Numbered from the stretch's first letter, positions 43,494-53,434 are shown. The stretch: DNA of 64,000 bases from an uncultured Synechococcus sp. (GCA_937911865.1 CALDSK010000166.1:47276-111275); one strand, 5' to 3'. The notes: generated by a model from the letters alone, not told the origin. Numbers and translations are program-made.

Positions 43494-44834
43494 CTAGCCG
43501 GTTACTGATAAGCCATTCACTGCAATTGAAGGCGTACAGGTCGAGCCACTCCACTCAAGATCATTGCCTAGCGCGATCGCATTCTCCAAAGCCACATAGG
43601 CATTCCCGGAAACCATCGTATCTTTCACACGTCCGACAATCTTTCCATGACTTACCCGGTAACCCAGCTCCAAATTAATTGAAATATCTCCTGTAATATC
43701 TCCACCCTCACCCATCACCTGATCAACAACAATTGCCTCAGAATGCTGAGCAATCAGCTGCTCAAAAGACAGGTCCCCAGGACCAACCAACAGATTAATT
43801 AACCCCGGAGTAGGGTAGCTACCCAGCCCAGGCCGAACACCATTCCCTGAGGAACCCAGGCCAAAGCCCTTTCTATCTTTACTAGCTTGACCAACCGCAA
43901 GGTCACTAAACCAACGCTTCAGTACCCCTTTTTCTACAAAGGTCATCTGCTGCGTAAGCAATCCCTCATCATCAAAAGGACAGCTGTAAGGTCCCACCGC
44001 CGGATCTTGATACAGCGTGATTGCCTCAGAAATAACGCGATTGCCCCACCGCTCAGCCCAAGGAGACGTCCCCTCCAATACGCGCTTCCCATTCAGCGCC
44101 GCCATCAGCGTCTCCCACAAAATATTCGCCGCCCCGGCCGTAAAAATCACTGGCACTTGACCACTTAAAGGCTTCACCGTTTTCTGCGCCCAGCTCAAGC
44201 GCTTAATAATGCTGTCGGCAACACGCACCATATCCAAACTGCCGCGATTGGTATCGCCATCACCGACAGATAGCAGGTCTTCTCCATCAACCACTTCAGC
44301 GCTGATAGACCCATTGAGCGTTGTGTCTTTACTGCGGTAGTCCAAACCAGTAGAGGTTAGCAGGCGCACCTGTTCCACATCGCAAGAAAGGCTCGCTTCG
44401 CAGATCGCTTCTGGAAAGCGATCGCGAATCAAATCAATCGCCTCTCGCCCCTTCTCAGCCAAAGTCTCTACCGACATTGGCGCACCGACCGACCCAAAAT
44501 CTTTCTGCCCGCCCGTCGCTAATCTCGGGGTCTCCGGCTCATTCAACACACTAATTGCCAGCGCTTTTTCGACTAAAACATGGGGCTCAATCGGCCCATA
44601 GCCGACTGCTAGCCCTGGCCTGCCATCGCGCCACAGCCGCAGCGCCACCCCTTCCGCCTGCGTCGTCTCCGCCTGCTTTAGCCGGTTTCCCTCAAAGATA
44701 ATCGGCTTTTCTAAAGAACTAGATTGATAGATCTCCACTGCCTGCGCACCAGCTGAGATAGCCTTATTGAGCAGAATCTCCGGCCAATGTACACCATATT
44801 CTTGACTATTCATATATCTCTCTAAGGAAGTCAT
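43494..44834 (-). CDS. TldE/PmbA-like protein, metalloprotease partner
   Basis: 446 residues. The start at 44834 has AGGAGG nine nt upstream. The TldD/PmbA fold is recognisable from VEIYQSSSLEKPIIFEGNRLK (in parts VEIYQSSSLE and EGNRLKQAE), the central TGLDYRSKDTTLNGSISAEV and GLGSYPTPGLINLLVGPGD. The HExxxH zinc motif of TldD is absent, so this is the non-catalytic TldE/PmbA-type subunit. TldD-TldE heterodimers degrade unfolded peptides and mature some modified peptides. No TldD gene is in this window, so its partner lies elsewhere. Isolated on the minus strand. Confidence 0.88.
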   Translation of the reverse strand: MTSLERYMNSQEYGVHWPEILLNKAISAGAQAVEIYQSSSLEKPIIFEGNRLKQAETTQAEGVALRLWRDGRPGLAVGYGPIEPHVLVEKALAISVLNEPETPRLATGGQKDFGSVGAPMSVETLAEKGREAIDLIRDRFPEAICEASLSCDVEQVRLLTSTGLDYRSKDTTLNGSISAEVVDGEDLLSVGDGDTNRGSLDMVRVADSIIKRLSWAQKTVKPLSGQVPVIFTAGAANILWETLMAALNGKRVLEGTSPWAERWGNRVISEAITLYQDPAVGPYSCPFDDEGLLTQQMTFVEKGVLKRWFSDLAVGQASKDRKGFGLGSSGNGVRPGLGSYPTPGLINLLVGPGDLSFEQLIAQHSEAIVVDQVMGEGGDITGDISINLELGYRVSHGKIVGRVKDTMVSGNAYVALENAIALGNDLEWSGSTCTPSIAVNGLSVTG

Positions 44835-45137
44835 GCGGCCAACCTCCTAGTCACAGCATCTCACATCTTTACCATATATCTCAGGGACCTACCTTTGCTA
44901 TTGGAACATCAAGCGTTCACGATAGCTCCCGAGTACCGTGTCATCTTTAAGACATCGAAAGATTTAAGACAGCCATCAAAAAGTTATATTCGGCAACCAT
45001 ACATTGCGATCAGCCAGAGTCAGAGTTTTTCAGTAATCATTCTTATTGTTGGCAAATAAGTCAATTTAGAAGAATGTCGAATATACTTTTGTTATGGCTT
45101 TACAACGATCAAAAAATAGACCCTTCTATATCTTGAA
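44835..45137. other. AT-rich intergenic region before the membrane-protein island
   Basis: 303 nt, AT-rich in its right half. No terminator, promoter pair or small gene could be supported. Confidence 0.4.
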
Positions 45138-45719
45138 ATGAATAAAGCAGCAGGTTTACTATCAGAGTTTTACTTTGACCTCATTGGCCGAGTTGTTCCT
45201 GGTGGGTGTGCTTTCTTTTTTCTTACTTTTCCTTGGCTTGGTTTTATATACGACTCTGACGATATCTCAGAGTCGCTTGTTCTCTTTGTAGTTGCGTACA
45301 TCCTAGGCCTACTCATTGATTTAGTGGGAGACAGTGAGTTTTTACGTCTCAATAGATGTAGATCCTGCAAAACCAGAAACAACCATATTGTTCATAGGGT
45401 TTTAGGAGAAGCGGCTAATATAGAACAGCCTATTGTTCAGAGCGGATTTATGAAAATGTGCTCTGAACTAGTGTTTTTACGTTCTCTGTTTCTTATATTT
45501 TTCTATTTATCTATTGCTTCCTGGATACTTCCTAGCATAGGAATATCTTTTCACACATTTCAGAACAGCTCGCACTTCAACTTTTTTGTTAATAATTTAT
45601 TTTGGTTGGCACCTGTCATTTCACTCGTTATCTTCATATTTTTTCAATACTTTAAGTACCGTCTTGATGAGCGTCTTGGAAAAATTCTTAGGACAAGATC
45701 ACTGATCTATATTCGATAA
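45138..45719 (+). CDS. AT-rich integral membrane protein of unknown function
   Basis: 193 residues with about four transmembrane helices (22-40, 45-62, 112-135, 150-178). The N-terminus SEFYFDLIGRVVPGG resembles a group of uncharacterised membrane proteins that begin with F/Y-DLI-RV-PG, often seen at variable genomic sites. A C-x2-C pair occurs in NRCRSCKTRN, in the loop after helix two. The gene is clearly AT-richer than its neighbours and has no HIP1 site, suggesting horizontal acquisition. No partner gene is adjacent. Function unknown. Confidence 0.75.
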   Translation: MNKAAGLLSEFYFDLIGRVVPGGCAFFFLTFPWLGFIYDSDDISESLVLFVVAYILGLLIDLVGDSEFLRLNRCRSCKTRNNHIVHRVLGEAANIEQPIVQSGFMKMCSELVFLRSLFLIFFYLSIASWILPSIGISFHTFQNSSHFNFFVNNLFWLAPVISLVIFIFFQYFKYRLDERLGKILRTRSLIYIR

Positions 45720-45804
45720 GATATGTAATATTCTTTCGAAACCTAAGCAGGCATTGAAAAATAGAGTCTCAAGTACTGTTTTCCATCGTTGGGATCTTTT
45801 TTAC

Positions 45805-47310
45805 TTACAGATTCAGCAAATCAAGTAGGGTTAACAAAACACCATTTGTCCATCCAAACCCAATCTCGTTACTGCTGTACCCATACTGTATACCATCAGA
45901 AACCTGGCTAGAGCGTTCGTTCAGGTCATATTTTTCAACCAGCGAGCCCACCCGCTCAAAGTCTTCTACCAGCAAAGAGATAAACCGACGCGCCAACCTG
46001 TCAGCCTCATCTCGGTAGCCGTAACGCCACAGCCCCTCTACAGCAATCAGCTGCAAAGGAGCCCAGCCAAACGGGTCGTCCCACTGATTCCCCGATGTCA
46101 CCGTGCTAGTGCGAACTCCACCGGGCGCTTCAAATTTACTGAGATTGTCTACTACGCGTTTCGCCTGCTGCTCTGAAGCAACACCGGTCCACAGCGGATA
46201 AAACGTCGTCGCAAACGCGTAGTGACGACGTTTTTGGGTTGGGAAATGGTAGTCAAAGTAAAGGCCGTGAGCTTCATCCCACAGATACTCGTTGATGGCG
46301 CTAGCGCGATCGCTTGCTCGTTTTTCCCAAACCTGCGCTCCAGCATTTCCTGCTAGGCGATGCATGGCCACCATATCCTTCTCCATCTGACAAAGCAGTG
46401 AATTTAGACAGACTGGCAGGTAGTGAAGGATATCTATACTAAAGGGACCAAAGCGATTTGTTGGATCAAAGCCAGACTCTCGCATCGTGCGATCGCCCTT
46501 ATAAAATAAATCTGTCAGCTCATCTTTTTCAGCATCGTAGTAAAGAGACACATCGTAGTCCGAAATCTCATTTTGCTGATAAAACGTCTTAATCCGGTCA
46601 AAATGAGTCCTCCCTTCCTCATCCCGTTCTGAAGCAACCACCTCTGGCGCTGGCCCTTTGCCAAAATCGTAGAAGCGAGACAAACCGCTAGAGATGTGAC
46701 TGTGCTCATCTGCCAGCCAGTAATTGTAGTAGGCCGTCAGCACAGGTAAGGCACCGCTAAGCCAATCCGTATCCTGAGTATGCTCATACAGCTTCAACAC
46801 CATACGAGAAAGTAGCGGTGGCTGAGAGCGACTGAGATAGTAGGTACGATTTGCATTCAGCACCGCACCGTAATGTTCTACCTGGTACAGCAGCTGTTTA
46901 GTCAGGCTTTTGGCTAAATCAACCTCACCGTCTTGCAACAACCCTAGCAAAATAAAATAGCTATCCCATCCATAAACTTCATTGAACCGGCCACCCGGAA
47001 CAACATAGTCCCCTGGCAAATACAACAGCCCATGCTTCTCTATAGCACCAACATCTTTCGGCAGTCTAGTTAAAGAAATCTGTTCAAAATCATCTGGAAT
47101 CTCACACCTCAGCCGATTCGAAACCTGTTCTAAGTCTTCGTCCTTAGACACATAAACAGGCCATCGCTCCCCCGTTTGATGAGATAGTTTTGTATCCTCA
47201 GCCGCTGCCGTAAGAGAACCGTGCCCACGCCGGAGTCGTGTCCATGTCTGCTTGATATATTCTCTTACGGCGTTGATCTGTTTAGAATTAGGAAAGTCCG
47301 TGACAGTCAT
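45805..47310 (-). CDS. treH: Alpha,alpha-trehalase (GH37)
   Basis: 501 residues. Both trehalase signatures are present: PGGRFNEVYGWDSYF (105-119) and QWDDPFGWAP (about 408-417). The enzyme hydrolyses trehalose to two glucose molecules. No signal peptide, so it is cytoplasmic. It begins 18 nt after treY on the same strand, which fits the cyanobacterial treY-treH arrangement in which synthesis and breakdown genes are co-transcribed for desiccation or salt responses. Confidence 0.95.
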   Translation of the reverse strand: MTVTDFPNSKQINAVREYIKQTWTRLRRGHGSLTAAAEDTKLSHQTGERWPVYVSKDEDLEQVSNRLRCEIPDDFEQISLTRLPKDVGAIEKHGLLYLPGDYVVPGGRFNEVYGWDSYFILLGLLQDGEVDLAKSLTKQLLYQVEHYGAVLNANRTYYLSRSQPPLLSRMVLKLYEHTQDTDWLSGALPVLTAYYNYWLADEHSHISSGLSRFYDFGKGPAPEVVASERDEEGRTHFDRIKTFYQQNEISDYDVSLYYDAEKDELTDLFYKGDRTMRESGFDPTNRFGPFSIDILHYLPVCLNSLLCQMEKDMVAMHRLAGNAGAQVWEKRASDRASAINEYLWDEAHGLYFDYHFPTQKRRHYAFATTFYPLWTGVASEQQAKRVVDNLSKFEAPGGVRTSTVTSGNQWDDPFGWAPLQLIAVEGLWRYGYRDEADRLARRFISLLVEDFERVGSLVEKYDLNERSSQVSDGIQYGYSSNEIGFGWTNGVLLTLLDLLNL

Positions 47311-47328
47311 AGGTTTCTTTATTCACCC

Positions 47329-50091
47329 TCAGCTAGAAAGCAGTGCCAAAGGTAATTGATTACAAGTGTCACCAACCAGAAGTTTCTCATCACCTTCAAT
47401 CTGCTCATCGGTTAGTAAGTTTTTCCAGTTTCCCCCTGACAAGCTCTCAATCTCTACCTCCGTATCTTTCCAAACCGCTGTACCTACAGGCAATGCTTCT
47501 AAGGGGGCTACATTCGTGAATAATCGAGGTGCGATCGCAACTACCCGCTTATTACCCTTTCGCCGCTCAAACGCAATCACCCGCTCAGCGTGAGCCCCCG
47601 TCACCCGTAGCGAAATATAGTCGCCGTCTGAGAACAAATTAGCAAATGTCCTTCGCGCGTTTAGTCCTCTAAAAGCAAGAAACAGCTTAATGCGCCCATC
47701 TTCCCAGCTATCAACAACATCTTTTACCAGTGCCGCAGGATCCTGCTCCCACTGAGATTTGATCCCTTCTAAGAGCTTTGCTCGCTTCTGATAGTCCACA
47801 GGACGCCGATTGTCAGGATCCACCAGACTCAAGTCCCACAGTTCGGAGCCTTGATAAAAGTCTGGAATACCGGGCGAGGCAATCTTTACTAGTAGATGAG
47901 AAAGAGAGTTATAAACGCCGTACTTTTTAACCTGCAACTGAAAACTCCGCAGGCTCTCTAAGAATACGTTGTCTTTAGTATCGTCTAACAGCGTGTCAAT
48001 AAAATCAGCATAGCCCTTTTCATAGGCTTCGTTAATCGCCGTCCAGTTAGTATTCTCCTTTGCCTCCCGCCCGGCCTTCAGCACATAGGCTTGCACTCGG
48101 TCTCTAAACTCAGAAAATTCAGACTCATCAAACGGGTAGGCACCCACTAGCGTTTGATACAAAAAGTACTCATCATTAGGCGTTGGAATTGATCGTTGGT
48201 CTACGCGCTTCTTATCTGCGTGCATCTCACGCCATTCGATGACTTGCGTTTTCCTTGCCTCAGGGAGTTCCGAGAGAACGTTGAGGCGCGATCGCACATC
48301 TTCACTCCGCTTTGTATCATGTGTAGAGCTCGCATTCAAATTGTGCGGCCAGTGCGACTGCTGATACTGGTTATACGCATGAAAGTCTTGCAGCGATAGG
48401 CCAAATTCGCCCGGTACCCCGCCCACTTCATTGAGCCCAGTAAATCTGTTGTATACATAGAACAACGTATCTTCTATGCCCTTTGCCGTTAGCGGCCCGG
48501 TAAACTGCTGCATTCGCATAATAAAGTGCAGCCTGGCGGTTCTAGCTTCGTCAGATAAGCTCTCAATATCATCCAACAGCAGCACTTTTTCAATAAAAGC
48601 TAGCGCCTCAAAAAAGTCAGCGCCCGTCTTTGGACTATGAGAGGTTACGGTTGCGATCGCCTCTGCAATATAATGTTCATCTTTCTCACTACGCCCCTCC
48701 GCGCTCAAGTAGCTGCGATACACCGGAAAGGCAATCATGATTTCCTTTAGTGCCAGTCGAAGATTTTCAGGCGTCAGTTGCTCACCCATCAGCCTGGCTA
48801 CCGGCACCAGCAAATGCACCAGATTATCAATATCACCTACCAGCTCCGACTCAGCCAACAGCCGTTTCTTATCTAAAAACAGCTGCTCATAGTTATCGTC
48901 TAATCCAGTGAACTGCTGATACAGCTCACTAAACGCCTGCCTACTCTCCTGCTGACAAAACACCCGGTTCGCACAGGTCAAAAAGTCGTAGCCCGACGTC
49001 CCCTGAATCGGCCAGTTATCTGGCAGCTTCTCATCCGCCTCTAAAATCTTTTCAACAATGGTGTACACATCGCCCGTTTCTTCCTTTAGCCGTCGCAGAT
49101 AGGTCAGCGGATCGTACAGCCCATCAATATGGTCTATCCGTAACCCCGTAATTTTCCCTTCCTTCACCAGCCGCTGAATCAGCCCGTGCGTCTGATCAAA
49201 CACATACGGATGCTGAGCATTCAAACAAATCAGCTCATTCACCGTAAAAAAGCGCCGATAGTTCAACATCTCCAACGCTACTTTCCAATGAGCAAACCGG
49301 TAAAACTGCTTATCCAACAGCGAGTCAAGCAGAGCAAAGCCGCCAGCGCCGCCATTGAATTCTGCTAAAGTCTTCTCAATAAACCGCTTCAGATCCGCCG
49401 ATGACTCAGCCAAAGACCACAGCTGCTGCTTCACCTCATCAGCTGTCTTAGATCTCTGCTGACCTGCAAGCGGCAGCACAGACGTTTCAATCGCTTGCAA
49501 CAGCTGAGTCAGCTCAGAGCGTTTCTCACCCACATCGGCACCCTTATGCTCAAAAAAGTCTGCATAAGATGACAAACAAATAGGCAGCTGCAAACTGTAA
49601 TAGTTCACCTTCAGCCCATCTTCAGCAAAACTCAGCTGAAGCTCTCCACCCTCCAAACACTGCCGATAATCGGCCCCCAACATAGGAGCGAGCACCCGTC
49701 CATCTAGCTCATCGTGATACGACGTCCAATCGATATCAAACGTATCGCTATAGTCAGAACCAGGCCCATGCTCTAACGCATCCATCAAGTAAGGATTCTG
49801 CTGACTAAAGGCCATATGGTTCGGCACAATATCTTGCAGCCAGCCTAGCCCGTGCTTTTGCGCCTCCTCTACTAGCGATTCATAGTCCAACTCCGTTCCC
49901 AGCTCAGGATTCAGCCGGTTTTGGTCCACTACGTCGTAGCCATGCTGGCTGCCACTGCGCGCCGCGAAAATTGGCGAAGCGTAAATATCCGAAATCCCTA
50001 ACTGAGCCAGGTATCCAACGATTTCTTTGGCCTGAGCAAAACCAAAATCAGGGGTGAACTGTAGGCGATAGGTAGCAGAAGGTATACGCAT
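47329..50091 (-). CDS. treY: Maltooligosyltrehalose synthase TreY (GH13)
   Basis: 920 residues, full family length. The N-terminus IPSATYRLQFTPDFGFAQA and SDIYASPIFAARSGSQHGYD are typical of TreY. GH13 regions are visible in WLQDIVPNHMAFS, GLRIDHIDGLYDP (nucleophile Asp) and NASSTHDTKRSEDVRSRLN (in part). It isomerises the reducing-end alpha-1,4 bond of maltooligosaccharides to a trehalose-type bond; TreZ then releases trehalose. TreZ is not in this window. Forms an operon with treH. Confidence 0.96.
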   Translation of the reverse strand: MRIPSATYRLQFTPDFGFAQAKEIVGYLAQLGISDIYASPIFAARSGSQHGYDVVDQNRLNPELGTELDYESLVEEAQKHGLGWLQDIVPNHMAFSQQNPYLMDALEHGPGSDYSDTFDIDWTSYHDELDGRVLAPMLGADYRQCLEGGELQLSFAEDGLKVNYYSLQLPICLSSYADFFEHKGADVGEKRSELTQLLQAIETSVLPLAGQQRSKTADEVKQQLWSLAESSADLKRFIEKTLAEFNGGAGGFALLDSLLDKQFYRFAHWKVALEMLNYRRFFTVNELICLNAQHPYVFDQTHGLIQRLVKEGKITGLRIDHIDGLYDPLTYLRRLKEETGDVYTIVEKILEADEKLPDNWPIQGTSGYDFLTCANRVFCQQESRQAFSELYQQFTGLDDNYEQLFLDKKRLLAESELVGDIDNLVHLLVPVARLMGEQLTPENLRLALKEIMIAFPVYRSYLSAEGRSEKDEHYIAEAIATVTSHSPKTGADFFEALAFIEKVLLLDDIESLSDEARTARLHFIMRMQQFTGPLTAKGIEDTLFYVYNRFTGLNEVGGVPGEFGLSLQDFHAYNQYQQSHWPHNLNASSTHDTKRSEDVRSRLNVLSELPEARKTQVIEWREMHADKKRVDQRSIPTPNDEYFLYQTLVGAYPFDESEFSEFRDRVQAYVLKAGREAKENTNWTAINEAYEKGYADFIDTLLDDTKDNVFLESLRSFQLQVKKYGVYNSLSHLLVKIASPGIPDFYQGSELWDLSLVDPDNRRPVDYQKRAKLLEGIKSQWEQDPAALVKDVVDSWEDGRIKLFLAFRGLNARRTFANLFSDGDYISLRVTGAHAERVIAFERRKGNKRVVAIAPRLFTNVAPLEALPVGTAVWKDTEVEIESLSGGNWKNLLTDEQIEGDEKLLVGDTCNQLPLALLSS

Positions 50092-50201
50092 AATCAGCAG
50101 AGTGAGGACTGAGCACAGCCCTCACAATATCAAAATAAATTGATTAGAAACCCCTACCTTCAGACAAAGGAGTTTTCAACGATTGATATATCGCTCATTA
50201 A

Positions 50202-50681
50202 TCAACCCAACAGCAGCGCGTCTAACGAATATGCCCCCGGTCCAAACATAATAATCAGGACCAGCATTACAGAAAAAATCAGCGCCTTCTCCATACTAGG
50301 GGGTTCTCCCTTATCGCCGTTGGGCCCCGAGTAAAACTCTCCTAGTTCGTAAGGATCGGGTGCAACCACAGGTAGACCATCAATAATTTCTAGCACCAGC
50401 GCGTAGATCATCGAGACCAAAATAGATAGGCTCGAAAAAGGCGTCAGCAATCCGAGAATCAGGCCCACACCGCCTGCAATCATGAATCCCGCCGAGAGAA
50501 AGCATAGCGGTAGCGGTGCGCCTAAAGCTGCTGACCACGTCTTTAGATTCTTTATCTTAGGCAAACCATGCAAAATGAACAGATATCCAACAACTGCTCG
50601 AAAAGCCAGCAGCATGTACCCCTGCGGCCCTTCAATAAAATCGGGATACAGCCCAGACAACAGCGCACTTATCGTTTCCAA
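50202..50681 (-). CDS. DoxX family membrane protein
   Basis: 159 residues with four helices. FRAVVGYLFILHGLPKIKNL and GGVGLILGLLTPFSSLSILVS (in part) fit DoxX. The start is a TTG at 50681, supported by AAGGAG 9 nt upstream; no ATG lies nearby. DoxX proteins are membrane partners in redox or thiosulfate metabolism in some bacteria, but mostly uncharacterised. It follows the VOC protein gene by 14 nt and probably shares a transcript. Confidence 0.88.
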   Translation of the reverse strand: METISALLSGLYPDFIEGPQGYMLLAFRAVVGYLFILHGLPKIKNLKTWSAALGAPLPLCFLSAGFMIAGGVGLILGLLTPFSSLSILVSMIYALVLEIIDGLPVVAPDPYELGEFYSGPNGDKGEPPSMEKALIFSVMLVLIIMFGPGAYSLDALLLG

Positions 50682-50695
50682 CCGTTTTTTCTCCT

Positions 50696-51679
50696 TTAAT
50701 TTTGAACCAGTAATACATTATGACCATCTGGCCCGCGCCATAGCACCGCTCGGCTAAATGGCATCACATCTGGTAAGTCAATAACCTTTGGTGACACAAA
50801 CTGAACAACATTCTTCTGCGCGGCTTCTTCTAGCGCCTCTACCGCCGCGTCAATATCATCAACTAGTAGCTCAAAGTGCATATGAACCAAGTCATTTGTC
50901 TGTTGATCAATCGGGAAAGGTCTAGCGCCCGGCGGCGTCAAATAGTCTAAAAACTCTACGCCTAATCTTCCGGTAGCAGGCGTCAATGAAGTCACAATCA
51001 CCTTTGCACTAAACAAGTTGTCCATTGTCTCTTGCTTAATACCAATGTTAGTAAAGCTGCCCTGATGCGTCAGACCTAGCACATCGCGATAGAGCCCCAG
51101 ACTAGTTGCTGTATTCGCAATCGAAATAGCCGAATGATCCATACCCAAAAACAGCGCATCCTTTGATTGCCAGTGGTCAGGGCCCAGTCCAGGCGGAAAC
51201 TGCAACAGCTCTAAAGGATGACCGTCTTCGTCTCTAAATTTAAATGCCTTGATATCGTTTGGCAGGGTTTGTGGATCAGGAGAGATATTAGTAAACGAGA
51301 ACTTTTTCAGCTGCTCGTAGGCCTTGTCCATATCGCTAACGATAATGGCAAAGTGCTGAAACCACAGATCGTTGCTTTTACTATCTGCCGGTACCGCCTT
51401 ACCCGTGCCACTCAAAAACTGCATCAGGCGAATCGTCTCTGCGCCTAGCTGTAAGGATACAATCCGCACCTGCGCATCGGGCACGCCGTACAAATAGCTC
51501 GCTTCATCGCCACTCAAAACAGTGTCCGACACCACTTCGTAATCGAAAGCACCTGTAAAAAAGTCAATGGCTTTGTTAGCATCAGAGACTGTAAGGCCAA
51601 TCGACTGAACAGCCTGAACGGTTACGCTCAAGAAAGCGTCCGAAGAAGCGCTCGAAGAAGATGTTGACGGAGAAGCCAT
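50696..51679 (-). CDS. Two-domain glyoxalase/VOC superfamily protein
   Basis: 327 residues with two vicinal-oxygen-chelate modules: about 12-155 (VQSIGLTVSDANKAIDFFTGAF, in part; FRDEDGHPLELLQFP) and 170-325 (MDHSAISIANTATSLGLYRDV; HMHFELLVDDIDAAVEAL). Each ends with the strand containing the metal-ligand Glu (PLELLQF) or a substituted one (GHNVLLV), so metal binding may be limited to one site. An extended Ser-rich N-terminus precedes. Substrate unknown. Coupled to the DoxX gene. Confidence 0.88.
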   Translation of the reverse strand: MASPSTSSSSASSDAFLSVTVQAVQSIGLTVSDANKAIDFFTGAFDYEVVSDTVLSGDEASYLYGVPDAQVRIVSLQLGAETIRLMQFLSGTGKAVPADSKSNDLWFQHFAIIVSDMDKAYEQLKKFSFTNISPDPQTLPNDIKAFKFRDEDGHPLELLQFPPGLGPDHWQSKDALFLGMDHSAISIANTATSLGLYRDVLGLTHQGSFTNIGIKQETMDNLFSAKVIVTSLTPATGRLGVEFLDYLTPPGARPFPIDQQTNDLVHMHFELLVDDIDAAVEALEEAAQKNVVQFVSPKVIDLPDVMPFSRAVLWRGPDGHNVLLVQN

Positions 51680-51777
51680 AGATAGTGGTGCCTTATATCT
51701 CGTTTTTTCCCTCAGTATTTTGACACATTACCGCTATAGCCATACGTCGATGACTAATAGATGTCGGCAGGAAAACA

Positions 51778-52560
51778 ATGCCTCTAGCAACGCCCTTCAA
51801 TCAGCCTTCAAAAAAGAGTCTCAAAAGGTACCTGCGCCGATTCATTTTCCTTAGCAGCTTTCTGCTTATTCTCTTTGGCCTACTCAGTCAGCCTCGATTT
51901 CTATTCAGCACCGCTGCTTACCTCTTTCCGGGAGCCTTGTATGCTGTAGAGCCGCCAGCAGACTCAGATCAACAGCCGCAGAAAATCGTCGCGCTTACTA
52001 TAGACGACGGACCTAGCGACACTACACCGGAAATACTGACCGTGCTTGAGCGCCACGGCGTCAACGCTACTTTTTTTAACATCAGCGACTATTTACCGGG
52101 CCACGAACAGACCGTGCAGCAGGCCGCTAGCCAGGGCCACGAGCTAGGCAACCATCTCACTGCCGATATCCCCAGCATTCGGCTCTCAGCCGAGGCGTTT
52201 GAAGCTGACTTATTAGCAGCCGAGGCTGCTGTTCTACCCTTACTGCCAGAAGAGAATGCTACACTACGGTGGCTGCGCCCCGGCATGGGGTTTTACAACA
52301 CCGAGATGGTTCGTATCGCACAACGTCACGGCTATCAGCTCGTGCTAGGGTCCAACTTTCCCTACGACACCCATATTCCCTCATCTCGCTTTGCGATCGC
52401 TTTCATTCTCAAGACCATTCAGCCAGGCGATATTATTGTGCTGCATGATGACGATGAGGGTAGAGGCGATCGCACACTCAGCACGCTCAAAACCATCCTT
52501 CCGGCCCTTCAAAAAAGGGGCTACACCATCACCACACTCAGCGAACTGACCGCAGAATAG
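51778..52560 (+). CDS. Polysaccharide deacetylase (NodB homology, CE4)
   Basis: 260 residues. A basic N-terminus and a hydrophobic segment (20-45) suggest membrane anchoring or export. The NodB motif 1 TIDDGPSDTTPEIL has catalytic Asp76 and metal Asp77. Motif 2 reads HELGNHLTAD, with His126 retained but Asp130 at the usual second-His position. Later motifs RWLRPGMGFYN and IIVLHDD are present. CE4 enzymes remove N-acetyl groups from chitin-like or cell-wall polymers; the altered motif 2 may belong to a known subgroup rather than mean loss of activity. Confidence 0.9.
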   Translation: MPLATPFNQPSKKSLKRYLRRFIFLSSFLLILFGLLSQPRFLFSTAAYLFPGALYAVEPPADSDQQPQKIVALTIDDGPSDTTPEILTVLERHGVNATFFNISDYLPGHEQTVQQAASQGHELGNHLTADIPSIRLSAEAFEADLLAAEAAVLPLLPEENATLRWLRPGMGFYNTEMVRIAQRHGYQLVLGSNFPYDTHIPSSRFAIAFILKTIQPGDIIVLHDDDEGRGDRTLSTLKTILPALQKRGYTITTLSELTAE

Positions 52561-52687
52561 CCAGATCTACTGAGTAGTACTAAATTACCAAAAAAGTTTT
52601 CAACCTCAGATCAATAGTTGCTACAGTGATAGCATCAGCTTCACTCACGCCTGGTTATTTTGTCCTGATTTCTACTGGTTTCATTCC

Positions 52688-53404
52688 ATGGTCCAGCAGC
52701 TTTCCACCGCCAAAGAAGCCAACTATCCAGATATCTCAGAAGATATAGACTATCCAGACAGCGATGGGCAACCCATGTCCGACAATACCGAACAGGTCAA
52801 ATGGATTGTAACCATCAAGGAAAATCTAGAACTGATATACGCCAATAATCCGGACGTATTTGTCACAGGCGACTTGCTCTGGTATCCCATTGAAGGCAAC
52901 CACAAGATACGGCAAGCACCCGACACCATGGTTGCCTTTGGCAGACCAAAGGGATATCGCGGCTCTTACATGCAGTGGAAAGAAGGCGACATCGCACCCC
53001 AGGTGGTTTTTGAAATTTTGGCTTCAGGCAACCGCCGCTCGGAGATGGCTCGAAAACTGCTGTTTTACGAGCGCTACGGCGTAGAAGAATACTATAAATA
53101 CGATCCCTACAGCACAGAACTCATTGGGAGGCAAAGACAGAGCGATAGGGTAGAACTCATTGAATCGATAGAGGGTTGGACCAGCCCAAGATTAGGCATT
53201 CGCTTCGAACTAACGCCTGAAACACTGATCATTTACAGACCTGATGGTTCGAAGTTTCTGACTTATGTAGAGCTGGGTCAACAGCTTAATGAAACCAGTC
53301 AACAGCTCGATGAAACCAGTCAACAGCTGAACCAATCTCAAGCAGAAAACGCCAGATTGCTCGCCAAGCTAAAGGCGCTAGGCGTCGATCCGTCAACGCT
53401 CTAG
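52688..53404 (+). CDS. Uma2 family (DUF820) putative endonuclease
   Basis: 238 residues. The PD-(D/E)XK-like core common in cyanobacteria is visible: PDTMVAFGRPKGYRGS, PQVVFEILASGNR and MARKLLFYERYGVEEYYKYDP, with the acidic pair Asp/Glu and Lys in expected order. The C-terminal tail has an imperfect repeat QQLNETSQQLDETSQQLNQS predicted as coiled coil. Uma2 proteins are abundant in cyanobacteria, usually in many copies, and their biological role is unknown. Confidence 0.9.
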   Translation: MVQQLSTAKEANYPDISEDIDYPDSDGQPMSDNTEQVKWIVTIKENLELIYANNPDVFVTGDLLWYPIEGNHKIRQAPDTMVAFGRPKGYRGSYMQWKEGDIAPQVVFEILASGNRRSEMARKLLFYERYGVEEYYKYDPYSTELIGRQRQSDRVELIESIEGWTSPRLGIRFELTPETLIIYRPDGSKFLTYVELGQQLNETSQQLDETSQQLNQSQAENARLLAKLKALGVDPSTL

Positions 53405-53434
53405 TGCTCTTGTCTCTATATTTTTTGTCTATTT

